Part shown: positions 24,137-33,042 of the stretch, piece by piece
How positions within the stretch are numbered: position 1 is the stretch's first letter
Layout of the letters: the number at the start of each line of letters is the position of its first letter
Position numbers and translations under genes: made by a program
The notes under the pieces: generated by a model
What the model was told of the DNA's origin: nothing
The model's input: only the letters and a program-made list of their open reading frames with translations
Database searches by the model: none
Origin: UBA3839 sp963627995
GTDB taxonomy: Bacteria > Bacteroidota > Bacteroidia > Bacteroidales > Bacteroidaceae
Direction: 5' to 3'
NCBI GenBank assembly: GCA_963627995.1
Contig: CAVGCV010000003.1
Coordinates: 1-64,000, forward strand
Length of the DNA: 64,000 bases

Positions 24137-25195
24137 ATGAGAAAGTGTGCTTTATTCTTGGCGGCGGCGTGCGGATTCCTTCTCTCCGGGGCGCAGACGC
24201 AGGTAGCCCGTTTCAATCCCGGCAGCACGGCCGAGGGGGTGACGTATGCCTTGCCGCGCACCCGGCTGCGCGTGAAGGCGGAGGCGATGAAAACCACCTA
24301 CACACCGGGCGAGTTCGCCCGCTACGCCGAACGCTACCTGCACATGGGCAGCGTGGCGACGGAGGCGCGGACGGAGTATCGGCTGCTGCGGCTGTCGGTG
24401 GGCGCGGAGGGCGTGGCGGACACGGCGAAGATGTACTCCGTGCGCCTGAAGGGCAAGACGGTGGCCCCGCTCGTCACACTGGACGAGACGGGCATCCTGC
24501 TCGCCATCAACGGCGGGGAGGACTTGCGGAAGGCCGCGCCCGCACCGCGCGGTGCATCTGCGCGCGGCACGAACAGGCTGGACGCGCGCCAGTACCTGAC
24601 GGAGGACATACTCGCGGCAACGTCGTCGGCCAAGATGGCGGAGCTCACGGCGGCGGAGATTTACGACATCCGCGAGAGCAAAAATGCCATCATGCGCGGA
24701 CAGGTGGACGCGATGCCGAAGGACGGGGAGTCGCTGAGGATAGTGCTCGGACAGCTCGACCGCCAGGAGAAGGCGCTGCTTCAGCTGTTCGTCGGGTTCA
24801 CCGACACGCTCGAGTTGGAGAAGGACTTCGAGCTGGTGCCCGCCGGCGACGTGGAACGGCAGGTGCTGTTCCGCTTCTCGACGAAACTCGGATTCGTGGA
24901 TGCGGACGATTTGAGCGGCGCTCCTTATTATATAAGCGTGCAGGACCGGCACTCCGTGCCTGTTCCCGACGCTGCGTCCGTTGCGAGACGGAAGCTGGAG
25001 GGCATCGTGTACAATTTGCCCGGAAGCGCGGCGGTGGTGCTTTCCGACGGGTACGGAACGATGCTGGAACAGTCGGTGGCCGTCGCGCAGTTCGGGACGG
25101 TGGACGTGTTGCCCGGCACGCTCTTCAACAAGGATTCGTCCGTGAAGGTGACGTTCAGTCCGGCCACGGGGGGAATCGTCCGCTTGGAGCAGTAG
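24137..25195 (+). CDS. DUF4831 family exported protein
   Basis: The 352-residue protein begins MRKCALFLAAACGFLLSGAQ, a signal peptide ending near A-Q-T. Then VTYALPRTRLRVKAEAMKTT and FARYAERYLHMGS are the opening pattern of the DUF4831 family of Bacteroidales, known from exported proteins without a described activity. The C-terminal part is strand rich (GIVYNLPGSAAVVLSDGYGT). No catalytic motif can be named. The ATG at 24137 fits the signal peptide; the longer frame lies inside nnr. It lies 14 bases behind nnr and is probably co-transcribed, with no obvious functional tie. Confidence 0.8.
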   Translation: MRKCALFLAAACGFLLSGAQTQVARFNPGSTAEGVTYALPRTRLRVKAEAMKTTYTPGEFARYAERYLHMGSVATEARTEYRLLRLSVGAEGVADTAKMYSVRLKGKTVAPLVTLDETGILLAINGGEDLRKAAPAPRGASARGTNRLDARQYLTEDILAATSSAKMAELTAAEIYDIRESKNAIMRGQVDAMPKDGESLRIVLGQLDRQEKALLQLFVGFTDTLELEKDFELVPAGDVERQVLFRFSTKLGFVDADDLSGAPYYISVQDRHSVPVPDAASVARRKLEGIVYNLPGSAAVVLSDGYGTMLEQSVAVAQFGTVDVLPGTLFNKDSSVKVTFSPATGGIVRLEQ

Positions 25196-25225
25196 GGCCG
25201 TCCGCCGCGAGGCTGGCGAAAGAGC

Positions 25226-25263
25226 AGGGGGAGTCCGTTGCGGCAGTGCGGCGGGCTCCCCCT
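25226..25263. terminator. Hairpin behind the DUF4831 gene
   Basis: AGGGGGAG (25226-25233) pairs with CTCCCCCT (25256-25263) 30 bases past the stop. The 3' arm lies within the first unit of the repeat array at 25246, so the terminator and the array overlap. Confidence 0.5.
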
Positions 25264-25333
25264 TCCTGTGCGGCGGATTCCCCCTTGCTGTGCGGCGCGG
25301 CCTTGCCGGCGGTGCGCCTCCTCCTCCGTCCGT
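25246..25333. repeat. 22-bp phased intergenic array, locus 2
   Basis: GTGCGGCGG and its variants begin at 25246, 25268, 25290 and 25312, exactly 22 bp apart. The first two units are nearly identical (CTCCCCCTT and TTCCCCCTT after the core). It lies between the convergent DUF4831 and nifJ genes. Confidence 0.8.
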
Positions 25334-25355
25334 CAGAAGGCTTCGCGGAAAACGA

Positions 25356-25399
25356 CCGTCCCGGACAGCCGCTGCTTCCGCAGTGGCCGCCCGGGACGG
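25356..25399 (-). terminator. Terminator of nifJ
   Basis: CCGTCCCGG (25356-25364) pairs with CCGGGACGG (25391-25399), and the inner CCGCTGC pairs with GCAGTGG, giving a long stem 22 bases past the nifJ stop; on the minus strand a TCGTTTT tract follows. Confidence 0.75.
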
Positions 25400-25420
25400 C
25401 TTCGTCGTGTCGGCTTGTGC

Positions 25421-28400
25421 TTAGAACTGCATTTGCGCCATGCGCACGTAGGTGTTGTAGCGGCGCTGCGCTGCCTTTTTCGCCGCGTCGAAGAGTTCCT
25501 GTGCTTCTGCCGGCTTCACTTTCTTGAGCGAGAGGTAACGGACTTCGCCTTCGAGGAACTCTTGGAACTTGTCCCAGTTCGGTTCTTTCGAGTCGAGTTG
25601 GAACGGATTCTTTCCTTGTTCTTCGAGGCGCGGGTCGTAGCGCCACAGATGCCAGTAGCCACATGCCACGGCCTTGGCTTCTTCGGCCTGGCTCTTGCCC
25701 ATGCCTCCCTTTGCCTTCAAGCCGTGGTTGATGCACGGAGCGTAGGCGATGACGAGGGACGGGCCGGGGTATGCCTCTGCCTCGCGGATGGCCTTCAGGC
25801 ACTGCGCGTTGTCGGCTCCCATCGCGATTTGGGCGACATAAACGTAGCCATAGGTGGACTGCATGAGGCCGAGGTCTTTCTTCTGGATGCGCTTTCCGCC
25901 GGCGGCGAACTGCGCGATGGCGCCGATGGGCGTGGCTTTCGACGACTGGCCGCCTGTGTTGGAGTAGACCTCTGTGTCGATAACGAAGATGTTCACGTCC
26001 TCACCCGATGCCAGCACGTGGTCGAGACCGCCGTAGCCAATGTCGTAAGACGCGCCGTCGCCGCCGATAATCCACTGGCTGCGCTTTACAAGGTAGTGGT
26101 CGAGACTCAGCAGCTCCTTGCAAACCGGACAGCCCGCCTGCGCGCCGTTGGCGATGTGTGGCTTCAGCTGCGCTGCGATGCGCTTCGTCTCGTCTGCGTC
26201 CTCTTTCTTCTCAATCCACTCTGTCGCGAGCGCCTTGAACGCTTCCGGGCACGCTTCGCTGGCGGTCGCCTCCTCCAGCAGCATCGCCACGCGGCTCTTC
26301 ATCTTCTTGTTGGCGAGCGCCATGCCGAGCCCGTATTCGCAGAAGTCTTCGAACAGGGAGTTCGACCATGCCGGTCCCTGTCCCTTTGCATTCTTGCAAT
26401 AGGGCGTCGAGGGTATGGAGCCCGAGTAGATGGATGAGCAGCCCGTGGCGTTTGCAACCATCTCGCGGTCGCCGAAGAGTTGGCTGATGAGCTTCACGTA
26501 GGGCGTTTCGCCGCAACCCGAGCAGGCGCCTGAGAACTCGAACAGCGGCTGCGCGAACTGGCTTACGCGCGGATTGGCCTTCACGTCGATGAGGTCCTGC
26601 TTCGTCGCGACGTTCTTCACGCAGTAGTCCCAGTTCTTCGCTTCGGGAAGCTCGCCCTCAAGCGGCGTCATTTGCAGCGCCTTGCCGAGCTTCGGATTGC
26701 CCGGGCAGACGTCCACGCAGTTGCCGCATCCGAGGCAGTCCATTACGCCCACCTGTATGCGGAAGCGCATGCCCTTCAGCTGGGCGGGGGCTTTGATTTC
26801 GAGCGTCGTCGCGCCAAAGCCGGCAGCCTCCTGCTCGTCCATGGCGAAGGGGCGTATGCAGGCGTGGGGGCAGACGAACGCACACTTGTTGCACTGTATG
26901 CAGTTCTCGGGAATCCACTTCGGGACGAACGTGGCGACGCCGCGCTTCTCGTAGGCCGCGGTACCCTGCTCCCACGCGCCGTCTTCGTAGCCCTTGTAGG
27001 CGGAGACGGGCAGCAAGTCGCCGTTTTGCGCGTTGATGGGGCGGACGAGGTTGTTGATGAAGTCGGGGTCGTTGTTCTCCGCGGCGGGCTCGTCGGCGAG
27101 AGTGGCCCATGCCGGATCGATGGCGAGCTGCTTGTACTCTCCGCCGCGATCGACGGCCGCGTAGTTCATGTTCACGATGTCCTCGCCCTTCTTGCCGTAG
27201 GACTTCACGATGAACTTCTTCATCTGCTCCACTGCGAGATCGACGGGAATCACCTCCGTGATGCGGAAGAACGCCGACTGGAGGATGGTGTTTGTGCGGT
27301 TGCCGAGACCTATTTCCTGGGCGATTTTTGTGGCGTTGATGTAGTAGACGGTGATGTTCTTCTGCGCGAAGTAACGCTTGACGTTGTTGGGCAGGTTCTT
27401 GGCCAAGTCCTCCGCGTCCCAAATCGTGTTGAGCAGGAACGTGCCGTTCTGTCGAAGGCCGCGCGTGACGTCGTACATGCGTAGGTAGGCTTGCACGTGG
27501 CAGGCCACGAAGTTCGGTGTCTTGATCTGGTAAGTCGAGCGGATGGGCGTGTCGCCGAAGCGCAAGTGCGAGCAGGTGAAGCCGCCCGACTTCTTCGAGT
27601 CGTAGGAGAAGTAAGCCTGACAGTACTTGTTGGTGTTGTCGCCGATGATCTTGACAGAGTTCTTGTTCGCGCCAACCGTCCCGTCGGCGCCGAGGCCGAA
27701 GAACTTGGCCTCGAAGATGCCCTCGCCGCCCAGCGCTTTCTCCTCCTCCAGGGGGAGCGACGTGAACGTCACGTCATCGACAATCCCGACCGTGAAGTGG
27801 TCTTTGGGCTGCGGCAGCTCGAGGTTGTCGTAAACCGAGAGTATCATGGTGGGGGTCACGTCGGCCGAACCCAGCCCGTAGCGTCCGCCAACGATGAGCG
27901 GCGCGCCTGCCGTGCCGTAGTAGGCGTCCTTCACGTCGAGCAGCAGCGGCTCGCCGTTCGCCCCCGGCTCCTTCGTGCGGTCGAGCACGGCGATGCGCCT
28001 GGCCGTCTTGGGCACGGCGGCGAGCAGGTGCTTGGTCGAGAAAGGACGGTAGAGGTGGACGCTCACCATTCCGTACTTCTTGCCGCTGGCGTTGGCGTAG
28101 TCGATGGCCTCGCGGGCGGCCTCGGTGGCCGAGCCCATCAGGACGATGACCTGCTCGGCGTCTTCTGCGCCGTAATAGGAGAACAGCCTGTAGTCGCGCC
28201 CGGTGATGCGCGAGACCTCCCTCATGTACTCCTCGACCACGCCGGGCACAGCCTCGTAGTACGGGTTGCAGCTCTCGCGGTGGGGGAAGAACGTCTCGGG
28301 GTTCTCGGCCATGCCCTTTGCCTGCGGGTGCTCCGGCGACAGCGCGCGGGCGCGGAACGCTTCCAGCGCCTCGGTGTCGAGGAGCGGGCGCAGCGCTTCC

Positions 28401-28969
28401 TGGTCGATTTCCTCAATCTTCTGGTACTCGTGCGACGTGCGGAAGCCGTCGAAGAAGTTGATGAACGGAACGCGGCATCTGAGCGCCGAGAGGTGGGCCA
28501 CCGCGCTCAGGTCCATCACCTCCTGCACGCTGCCCTCGGCCAGCATGGCGAAGCCCGTCTGGCGGCACGCCATGACGTCGCTGTGGTCGCCGAAGATGCA
28601 CAGGGAGTGGCTCGCCACGGTGCGGGCCGACACGTGGAACACGCTCGGCAGCAGCTCGCCGGCAATCTTGTACATGTTCGGAATCATCAGCAGCAGGCCC
28701 TGCGACGCCGTGAACGTGGTGGTCAGCGCGCCGGCCTGCAGCGAGCCGTGCACCGCGCCGGCCGCCCCGGCCTCCGACTGCATCTCCTGCACCGTCACCG
28801 TGTCGCCGAAGAGGTTCTTGCGCCCGGCCACCGCCCACTCGTCCACATGCTCCGCCATCGGCGACGACGGCGTGATGGGATAGATGGCCGCCACTTCCGA
28901 GAACATGTAGGCCACGTGCGCGGCAGCCTGGTTGCCGTCGCACGTTACGAATTTCTTGTCTTTACTCAT
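25421..28969 (-). CDS. nifJ: Pyruvate:ferredoxin (flavodoxin) oxidoreductase
   Basis: The 1182-residue protein is a single-chain pyruvate:ferredoxin oxidoreductase of usual length. It converts pyruvate and CoA to acetyl-CoA and CO2 and reduces ferredoxin, the central step of anaerobic energy metabolism in Bacteroidales. The N-terminus (ATCDGN-like start, then YPITPSSPMAEHVDEW) is domain I; KSGGFTCSHLRFG lies in the domain before the ferredoxin part. Two [4Fe-4S] motifs, CIQCNKCAFVCPHAC (about 688) and CLGCGNCVDVCPG (about 741), follow. FSGACSGCGETPY supplies the third cluster, and the thiamine diphosphate site GDGASYDIGYGGLDHVLASG starts near 966 with EVYSNTGGQSSK behind. Confidence 0.97.
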   Translation of the reverse strand: MSKDKKFVTCDGNQAAAHVAYMFSEVAAIYPITPSSPMAEHVDEWAVAGRKNLFGDTVTVQEMQSEAGAAGAVHGSLQAGALTTTFTASQGLLLMIPNMYKIAGELLPSVFHVSARTVASHSLCIFGDHSDVMACRQTGFAMLAEGSVQEVMDLSAVAHLSALRCRVPFINFFDGFRTSHEYQKIEEIDQEALRPLLDTEALEAFRARALSPEHPQAKGMAENPETFFPHRESCNPYYEAVPGVVEEYMREVSRITGRDYRLFSYYGAEDAEQVIVLMGSATEAAREAIDYANASGKKYGMVSVHLYRPFSTKHLLAAVPKTARRIAVLDRTKEPGANGEPLLLDVKDAYYGTAGAPLIVGGRYGLGSADVTPTMILSVYDNLELPQPKDHFTVGIVDDVTFTSLPLEEEKALGGEGIFEAKFFGLGADGTVGANKNSVKIIGDNTNKYCQAYFSYDSKKSGGFTCSHLRFGDTPIRSTYQIKTPNFVACHVQAYLRMYDVTRGLRQNGTFLLNTIWDAEDLAKNLPNNVKRYFAQKNITVYYINATKIAQEIGLGNRTNTILQSAFFRITEVIPVDLAVEQMKKFIVKSYGKKGEDIVNMNYAAVDRGGEYKQLAIDPAWATLADEPAAENNDPDFINNLVRPINAQNGDLLPVSAYKGYEDGAWEQGTAAYEKRGVATFVPKWIPENCIQCNKCAFVCPHACIRPFAMDEQEAAGFGATTLEIKAPAQLKGMRFRIQVGVMDCLGCGNCVDVCPGNPKLGKALQMTPLEGELPEAKNWDYCVKNVATKQDLIDVKANPRVSQFAQPLFEFSGACSGCGETPYVKLISQLFGDREMVANATGCSSIYSGSIPSTPYCKNAKGQGPAWSNSLFEDFCEYGLGMALANKKMKSRVAMLLEEATASEACPEAFKALATEWIEKKEDADETKRIAAQLKPHIANGAQAGCPVCKELLSLDHYLVKRSQWIIGGDGASYDIGYGGLDHVLASGEDVNIFVIDTEVYSNTGGQSSKATPIGAIAQFAAGGKRIQKKDLGLMQSTYGYVYVAQIAMGADNAQCLKAIREAEAYPGPSLVIAYAPCINHGLKAKGGMGKSQAEEAKAVACGYWHLWRYDPRLEEQGKNPFQLDSKEPNWDKFQEFLEGEVRYLSLKKVKPAEAQELFDAAKKAAQRRYNTYVRMAQMQF

Positions 28970-29031
28970 AATGCGAAAAATAAATCTGTATGATTACTCT
29001 TTAGGTTGTCGTGCGATGGAGGGGCCGCCGC

Positions 29032-30213
29032 TTAGTAGAGGAAGCCGAACAGCCAGAGCGGTATCTGGTTGCCGTGCCCCACGTCGCAGTGGTTCACGGC
29101 GAACAGCGTCTTCGACTTGCTCTTCTGCTTCGTGACGTGCTCGGTGATGCGGAACTCGTGCTGCCCGTCGACGAGGAACGAGCCGATGTTCCCCGCCTTG
29201 TTCACCGTGTGGTCCTTCCACACCGTGTTGCAGAAGAACGTCTCCTGCACGTCGCGGTCGTCGAACCGCTTCGGATAGAAGCTGTACATCAGGTTCGAGT
29301 TGTGCAGCAGGATGCGCGCGGGCTTCTTCGGGAACGCGTCGCTCTTGGCGTAGATCATGTTCACCAGCCGCGCCTCCATCAGGTACTTGATGTAGTGCAT
29401 CACCGTGGCGCGGCTCATGCCCAGCTCCTGCGCCAGCTGGCTGATGTTGGGCACGGTGCTCCCGCCCATCGTGAGCAGGTAGAAGAGCTTCTTGATTTTG
29501 GCCAAATACTTGAGCTCAATCTTCTTGACAATCAGTATGTCCACCTCAATCATCATGTTCATCGTCTTCAGCAGGTTCTCGGAGTAGTTCCTCCGCTCGA
29601 GGAAGAACGGGTAGAACCCGTGGTGCAGGTAGTCGCCGAAGAAGTCGCGCGGCTGCACGCGCTGCGTGATGCCGGACGCGATGTCGGCGTGGCGGCGGAT
29701 GATGTCGTCCAGCGCGATGGGGGGGAAGCTGCTGTGCGTCTTGAAGTTCAGGAACTCGCGGAACGAGAGCCCGCGGAGGTTGTACGACTTGACGACGCCG
29801 CCTATCTCGGCGTTCCCCTCGTCCAACTGCATCACCGACGAGCCCGTGAACACAATCTTCAAGCTCGGGTAGCGGTCGTAGCACGCGCGGAGCTGCTGGC
29901 TCCAGTCGGGCTGCTTGAAAACCTGGTCGATGAGCAGCACCTTGCCGCCGCCCCTGCAGAACTCGCCCGCGAACGCCGCGATGCCCACGTTCTGCACATA
30001 GAAGTTGTTGGTGTTGATGTAGAGGCACGTGCGGTCGTTGGGCAGGAAGTTCTCTTGCGCGTACTGCAGGAGGAAGGTCGTCTTCCCGACGCCGCGCGCC
30101 CCCTTGATGCCAATCAGCCGGTCGTGCCAGTTGATTTCGTCCATCAGGTAGCGGCGAATCGGTGTCTGCAGGTGCTCGACCAAATACTGGTGCGTTCGAA
30201 AAAAAGATTCCAT
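29032..30213 (-). CDS. AAA_14/DUF4143-type ATPase
   Basis: The start is the ATG at 30211-30213 (MESFFRTHQYLVEHLQTPIR); the longer frame reaches into the leader. The 393-residue protein has Walker A GIKGARGVGKTTFLLQYA (about residues 34-51), Walker B KVLLIDQVF, sensor-like IVFTGSSVMQLDEGNAEIGG and the family segment YNLRGLSFREFLNFKT. A C-terminal DUF4143-like part with a winged helix (ISQLAQELGMSRATVMHYIK) closes the protein. Such ATPases are very common in Bacteroidales and are variously linked to unknown regulatory or defence roles. A leader of about 150 bases separates its -7 box (30368) from the start. nifJ follows after 62 bases. Confidence 0.85.
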   Translation of the reverse strand: MESFFRTHQYLVEHLQTPIRRYLMDEINWHDRLIGIKGARGVGKTTFLLQYAQENFLPNDRTCLYINTNNFYVQNVGIAAFAGEFCRGGGKVLLIDQVFKQPDWSQQLRACYDRYPSLKIVFTGSSVMQLDEGNAEIGGVVKSYNLRGLSFREFLNFKTHSSFPPIALDDIIRRHADIASGITQRVQPRDFFGDYLHHGFYPFFLERRNYSENLLKTMNMMIEVDILIVKKIELKYLAKIKKLFYLLTMGGSTVPNISQLAQELGMSRATVMHYIKYLMEARLVNMIYAKSDAFPKKPARILLHNSNLMYSFYPKRFDDRDVQETFFCNTVWKDHTVNKAGNIGSFLVDGQHEFRITEHVTKQKSKSKTLFAVNHCDVGHGNQIPLWLFGFLY

Positions 30214-30367
30214 TCCCTCTTTTTTGCGTGTTTCCGTTGTCCACTCCCCGCGCGTCCCTACCGTCGGACTTGCTCTCCTCTGCTGTTCCGCGGGCAACGC
30301 CCGGCGGCGCGCTCCAGAGGCGGAGGGCTGCCCGGCGGGGAAACAACAACTTGGGTGGATTCTGCCG

Positions 30368-30375
30368 CAAAGTTA
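30368..30375 (-). promoter_or_regulatory. -7 box of the AAA ATPase promoter
   Basis: TAACTTTG on the minus strand matches the Bacteroidetes consensus exactly. It lies 155 bases before the ATPase start, implying a long 5' leader in which I see no recognisable riboswitch. Confidence 0.65.
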
Positions 30376-30502
30376 GAACTTTTTCAGCGAATTGCAACCT
30401 CCACATTGCATTTTTTTCGCCGCGGCGGCAGTCCCCGCGCCGTCCTCCTTCCCGCGCGCCGCGGCGCCGGCGGACGCCCCCCGCAGCGGGATACCAGTTC
30501 CG

Positions 30503-30744
30503 GCGCACCGCCTTTCCCGCCGGGGCGCACCGGAAATTTACCCTGGGCGCGCTCAAAATATATTTCTAAGTACTTGGAAATATTTTTTCAAGTACTTAGA
30601 AATATTTTTCCAAGTACTTGGAAATTTAGCGGCGGCGCGCCCGCGCCGAACTTATAGCGCACCGCAGGCGAACTTCCGGCGCGCCGCGGGTGAACTTCCG
30701 GCGCGCCGTGGTGAAACCCTCGGCGCGCGGACGGCGGAACGGCC
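30503..30744. repeat. 22-bp phased intergenic array, locus 3
   Basis: Core GCGCAC/GCGCGC starts at 30503, 30525 and 30547; three copies of the palindromic form with AAGTACTT follow at 30568, 30590 and 30612; then GCGCGC/GCGCAC at 30635, 30657, 30679, 30701 and 30723. Steps are 22 except 21 and 23 where the palindromic copies begin and end. It fills most of the gap between the divergent ATPase and meaB promoters. Confidence 0.9.
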
Positions 30745-30840
30745 ACGCGCCACGGGCGCTGCGGCGGCGCGGGCGCGCCGCGCTCCCCGTCGCGGCGCGG
30801 ATTCGGAAAACGCGGATTTGCGCGGATTTGATTAAATGAT

Positions 30841-30848
30841 TACCTTTG
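30841..30848 (+). promoter_or_regulatory. -7 box of the meaB promoter; decides the meaB start
   Basis: TACCTTTG lies inside the first codons of the longest open frame (ATG at 30836), so that ATG would be upstream of the transcript start. The usable start is therefore ATG 30869 or 30872. Confidence 0.7.
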
Positions 30849-30868
30849 CGGGGATTTACGCTCGGAAC

Positions 30869-31999
30869 ATGATGGAACATCCAGAGAACAGTGCGGAGTA
30901 CGCGGGGCTGACGGTGAACGCCGGGGTCGCCCAGCCCGCGATGGTGAGTCCTTACCTCGGCGGGATGCGGAAGAAGCGGCAGAAGCTGCTGTCGGCGGGC
31001 GACTACGTGGAGGGCATCGTCAGGGGCGACGTGACGACGCTCAGCCGCGCCGTCACGCTGGTGGAGAGCGTGCTGCCCGAACACCAGGCCGTGGCGCAGG
31101 AGGTGATTGAGAAGTGCCTGCCCTATTCGGGCCACTCCGTGCGCGTCGGAATCAGCGGCGTGCCGGGCGCGGGGAAGAGCACTTCCATAGACGTGCTGGG
31201 CGTGCGCTTGCTCGAGAATTACGGCGGGAAGCTCGCCGTCCTCGCCATCGACCCAAGCTCGGAAAAGACGAAGGGCAGCATCCTGGGCGACAAGACGCGC
31301 ATGGAGAAGCTGAGCGTCCACCCCAGGTCGTTCATACGCCCCTCGCCCACGGCGGGCTCGCTGGGCGGCGTGGCGCGCAAGACGCGCGAGACCATCATCC
31401 TGTGCGAGGCCGCGGGCTTCAACCACGTGTTCGTGGAGACCGTCGGGGTGGGGCAGAGCGAGACCGCGTGCCACTCGATGGTGGACTTCTTCCTCCTCAT
31501 CCAGCTGGCCGGGACGGGCGACGAGCTGCAGGGCATCAAGCGCGGCATCATGGAGATTGCGGACGGGATTGCCATCAACAAGGCCGACGGCGACAACGTG
31601 GAGCGTGCCCGGCTGGCCGCGTCGCAGTTCCGCAACGCCCTGCACCTGTTCCCCGTGCCCGAGAGCGGCGTGCTGCCGCAGGTGCTTTGCTACTCCGGGT
31701 TCTACGAGACCGGCATCGACGAGGTGCTGAAGATGATATTCGACCACGTGGCGGCGGTGAAGCGCAGCGGCTACTTCGACGAGCGGCGCAACGAGCAGTC
31801 GAAGTACTGGATGTACGAGAGCGTGAACGAAAGCCTGCGCAACAGCTTCTACCACAACAGGAGGGTGAGGCAGATGGTGGGCGGCATGGAGGACGAGGTG
31901 CTGCGCGGCGGCATCACCTCGTTCACGGGCGCGAAGCGGCTGCTGGAAGCGTACTTCTCGGAAATGCGGAGCGGCTGCGCCCGGGTGGTGGAATCGTGA
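30869..31999 (+). CDS. meaB: MeaB/ArgK GTPase, methylmalonyl-CoA mutase chaperone
   Basis: The 376-residue protein (start MMEHPENSAEYAGL) is a G3E-family P-loop GTPase. It has Walker A GVPGAGKST, the AIDPSSEKTKGSILGDKTRM segment typical of MeaB, a switch region VETVGVGQSE and a base-recognition motif NKAD (AINKADGD). MeaB protects and reactivates the B12-dependent methylmalonyl-CoA mutase, part of the succinate to propionate route in Bacteroidales. The mutase genes are not in the window. The C-terminal part (MVGGMEDEVLRGGITSFTGA) forms the dimerisation arm. porQ begins 26 bases after its stop. Confidence 0.92.
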   Translation: MMEHPENSAEYAGLTVNAGVAQPAMVSPYLGGMRKKRQKLLSAGDYVEGIVRGDVTTLSRAVTLVESVLPEHQAVAQEVIEKCLPYSGHSVRVGISGVPGAGKSTSIDVLGVRLLENYGGKLAVLAIDPSSEKTKGSILGDKTRMEKLSVHPRSFIRPSPTAGSLGGVARKTRETIILCEAAGFNHVFVETVGVGQSETACHSMVDFFLLIQLAGTGDELQGIKRGIMEIADGIAINKADGDNVERARLAASQFRNALHLFPVPESGVLPQVLCYSGFYETGIDEVLKMIFDHVAAVKRSGYFDERRNEQSKYWMYESVNESLRNSFYHNRRVRQMVGGMEDEVLRGGITSFTGAKRLLEAYFSEMRSGCARVVES

Positions 32000-32025
32000 A
32001 TGAACAACCTGTGAAAAACGGAAAG

Positions 32026-33012
32026 ATGCGGAACAAGTCTGTCGCGGCTGCGGCCGCCCTTGCCTTCGCCCTGCTGGCCCGCACGTCGCGCGCGCAGACG
32101 GGGACGGCTGCATACGAGTTTCTCAACACGCCCGTCTCGGCGCACTCGGCGGCGCTTGGCGGCAACAACGTGTCGGCGGTCGAGGACGACGTGACCCTGC
32201 TGTTCACCAACCCCGCGCTGCTGGCCAACGTGTCGGACAAGACGCTCAGCTTCAACTACATGTCCTACATGAGCAGCTCGTCGAAGCTGTCGGCCGCCTT
32301 CTCGAGGCAGGCCGGCGAGCGCGGCGCGTGGGCGCTGGGCGCGCAGGTGCTGAGCTACGGGAAGATGACCGAGACGAACGAGCACTTCGAGCAGGTCGGC
32401 ACGTTCTCCGCCTCGGACGTGGACGTGCAGGGCGGCTACACGCACCTGCTGGGCGAGCGGTGGGCTGGCGGCGTGCAGGGAAAGCTGCTGCTTTCCAACT
32501 ACGGCGACTACTCGTCGGCGGGGCTTGCCGTCGACCTGGGGCTCCATTACTTCGACGAGGACAAGGGGTTCTCGCTGGGCGTCGTGGCGCAGAACCTCGG
32601 CGGGCAGGTGGACGCGCTGTACGAGAAGGCCGAGAAGCTGCCGTTCACCCTGGCGCTCGGCGTGAGCAAGGACTTCGTGAACGCCCCGATCCGCATTTCG
32701 CTCACGCTGTCCGACCTCACCCACTGGGACAACGGCTATTATTCGGTGAACGGCGAGCGCGTCGGCGCCAACCACCGGCTCTTCAACCACTTGGCGCTGG
32801 GCGCGGACATCTTCCCCTCCGCGCAGACGTGGATAGCGCTGGGCTACAACTTCCGCCGCGCCTACGAGATGAAGGTGCAGGACTCCAGCCACTGGGCCGG
32901 CTTCTCGCTGGGCGCCGGGCTTGCGGTGAAACGCCTGAAGGTGGGCGTCGCCTATGGCAAGTACCACGTGTCGGCGTCGTCGGTGGTGCTCAACGCGAGT
33001 TTCGCGCTCTAA
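32026..33012 (+). CDS. porQ: Type IX secretion system outer-membrane protein PorQ
   Basis: An upstream ATG at 32000 is out of frame and a GTG at 31996 overlaps meaB; the ATG at 32026 gives MRNKSVAAAAALAFALLARTSRAQ, a clear signal peptide. The mature protein has GTAAYEFLNTPVSAHSAALG and NNVSAVEDDVTLLFTNPALL, the conserved opening of PorQ in the PorV/FadL-like barrel family, and repeated amphipathic strands to the final NASFAL. PorQ works with PorU/PorV-type components to anchor type IX cargo. No other T9SS gene is nearby; it sits between meaB and an exported peptidase gene. 328 residues is the usual size. Confidence 0.85.
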   Translation: MRNKSVAAAAALAFALLARTSRAQTGTAAYEFLNTPVSAHSAALGGNNVSAVEDDVTLLFTNPALLANVSDKTLSFNYMSYMSSSSKLSAAFSRQAGERGAWALGAQVLSYGKMTETNEHFEQVGTFSASDVDVQGGYTHLLGERWAGGVQGKLLLSNYGDYSSAGLAVDLGLHYFDEDKGFSLGVVAQNLGGQVDALYEKAEKLPFTLALGVSKDFVNAPIRISLTLSDLTHWDNGYYSVNGERVGANHRLFNHLALGADIFPSAQTWIALGYNFRRAYEMKVQDSSHWAGFSLGAGLAVKRLKVGVAYGKYHVSASSVVLNASFAL

Positions 33013-33042
33013 CGAACGGAACAAATTCAAGTAGCGATAAAA

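Noticed and set aside
30836..30868. Upstream start (ATG 30836) for meaB
   Set aside because: The -7 box at 30841-30848 overlaps these codons, so the transcript must begin after them.
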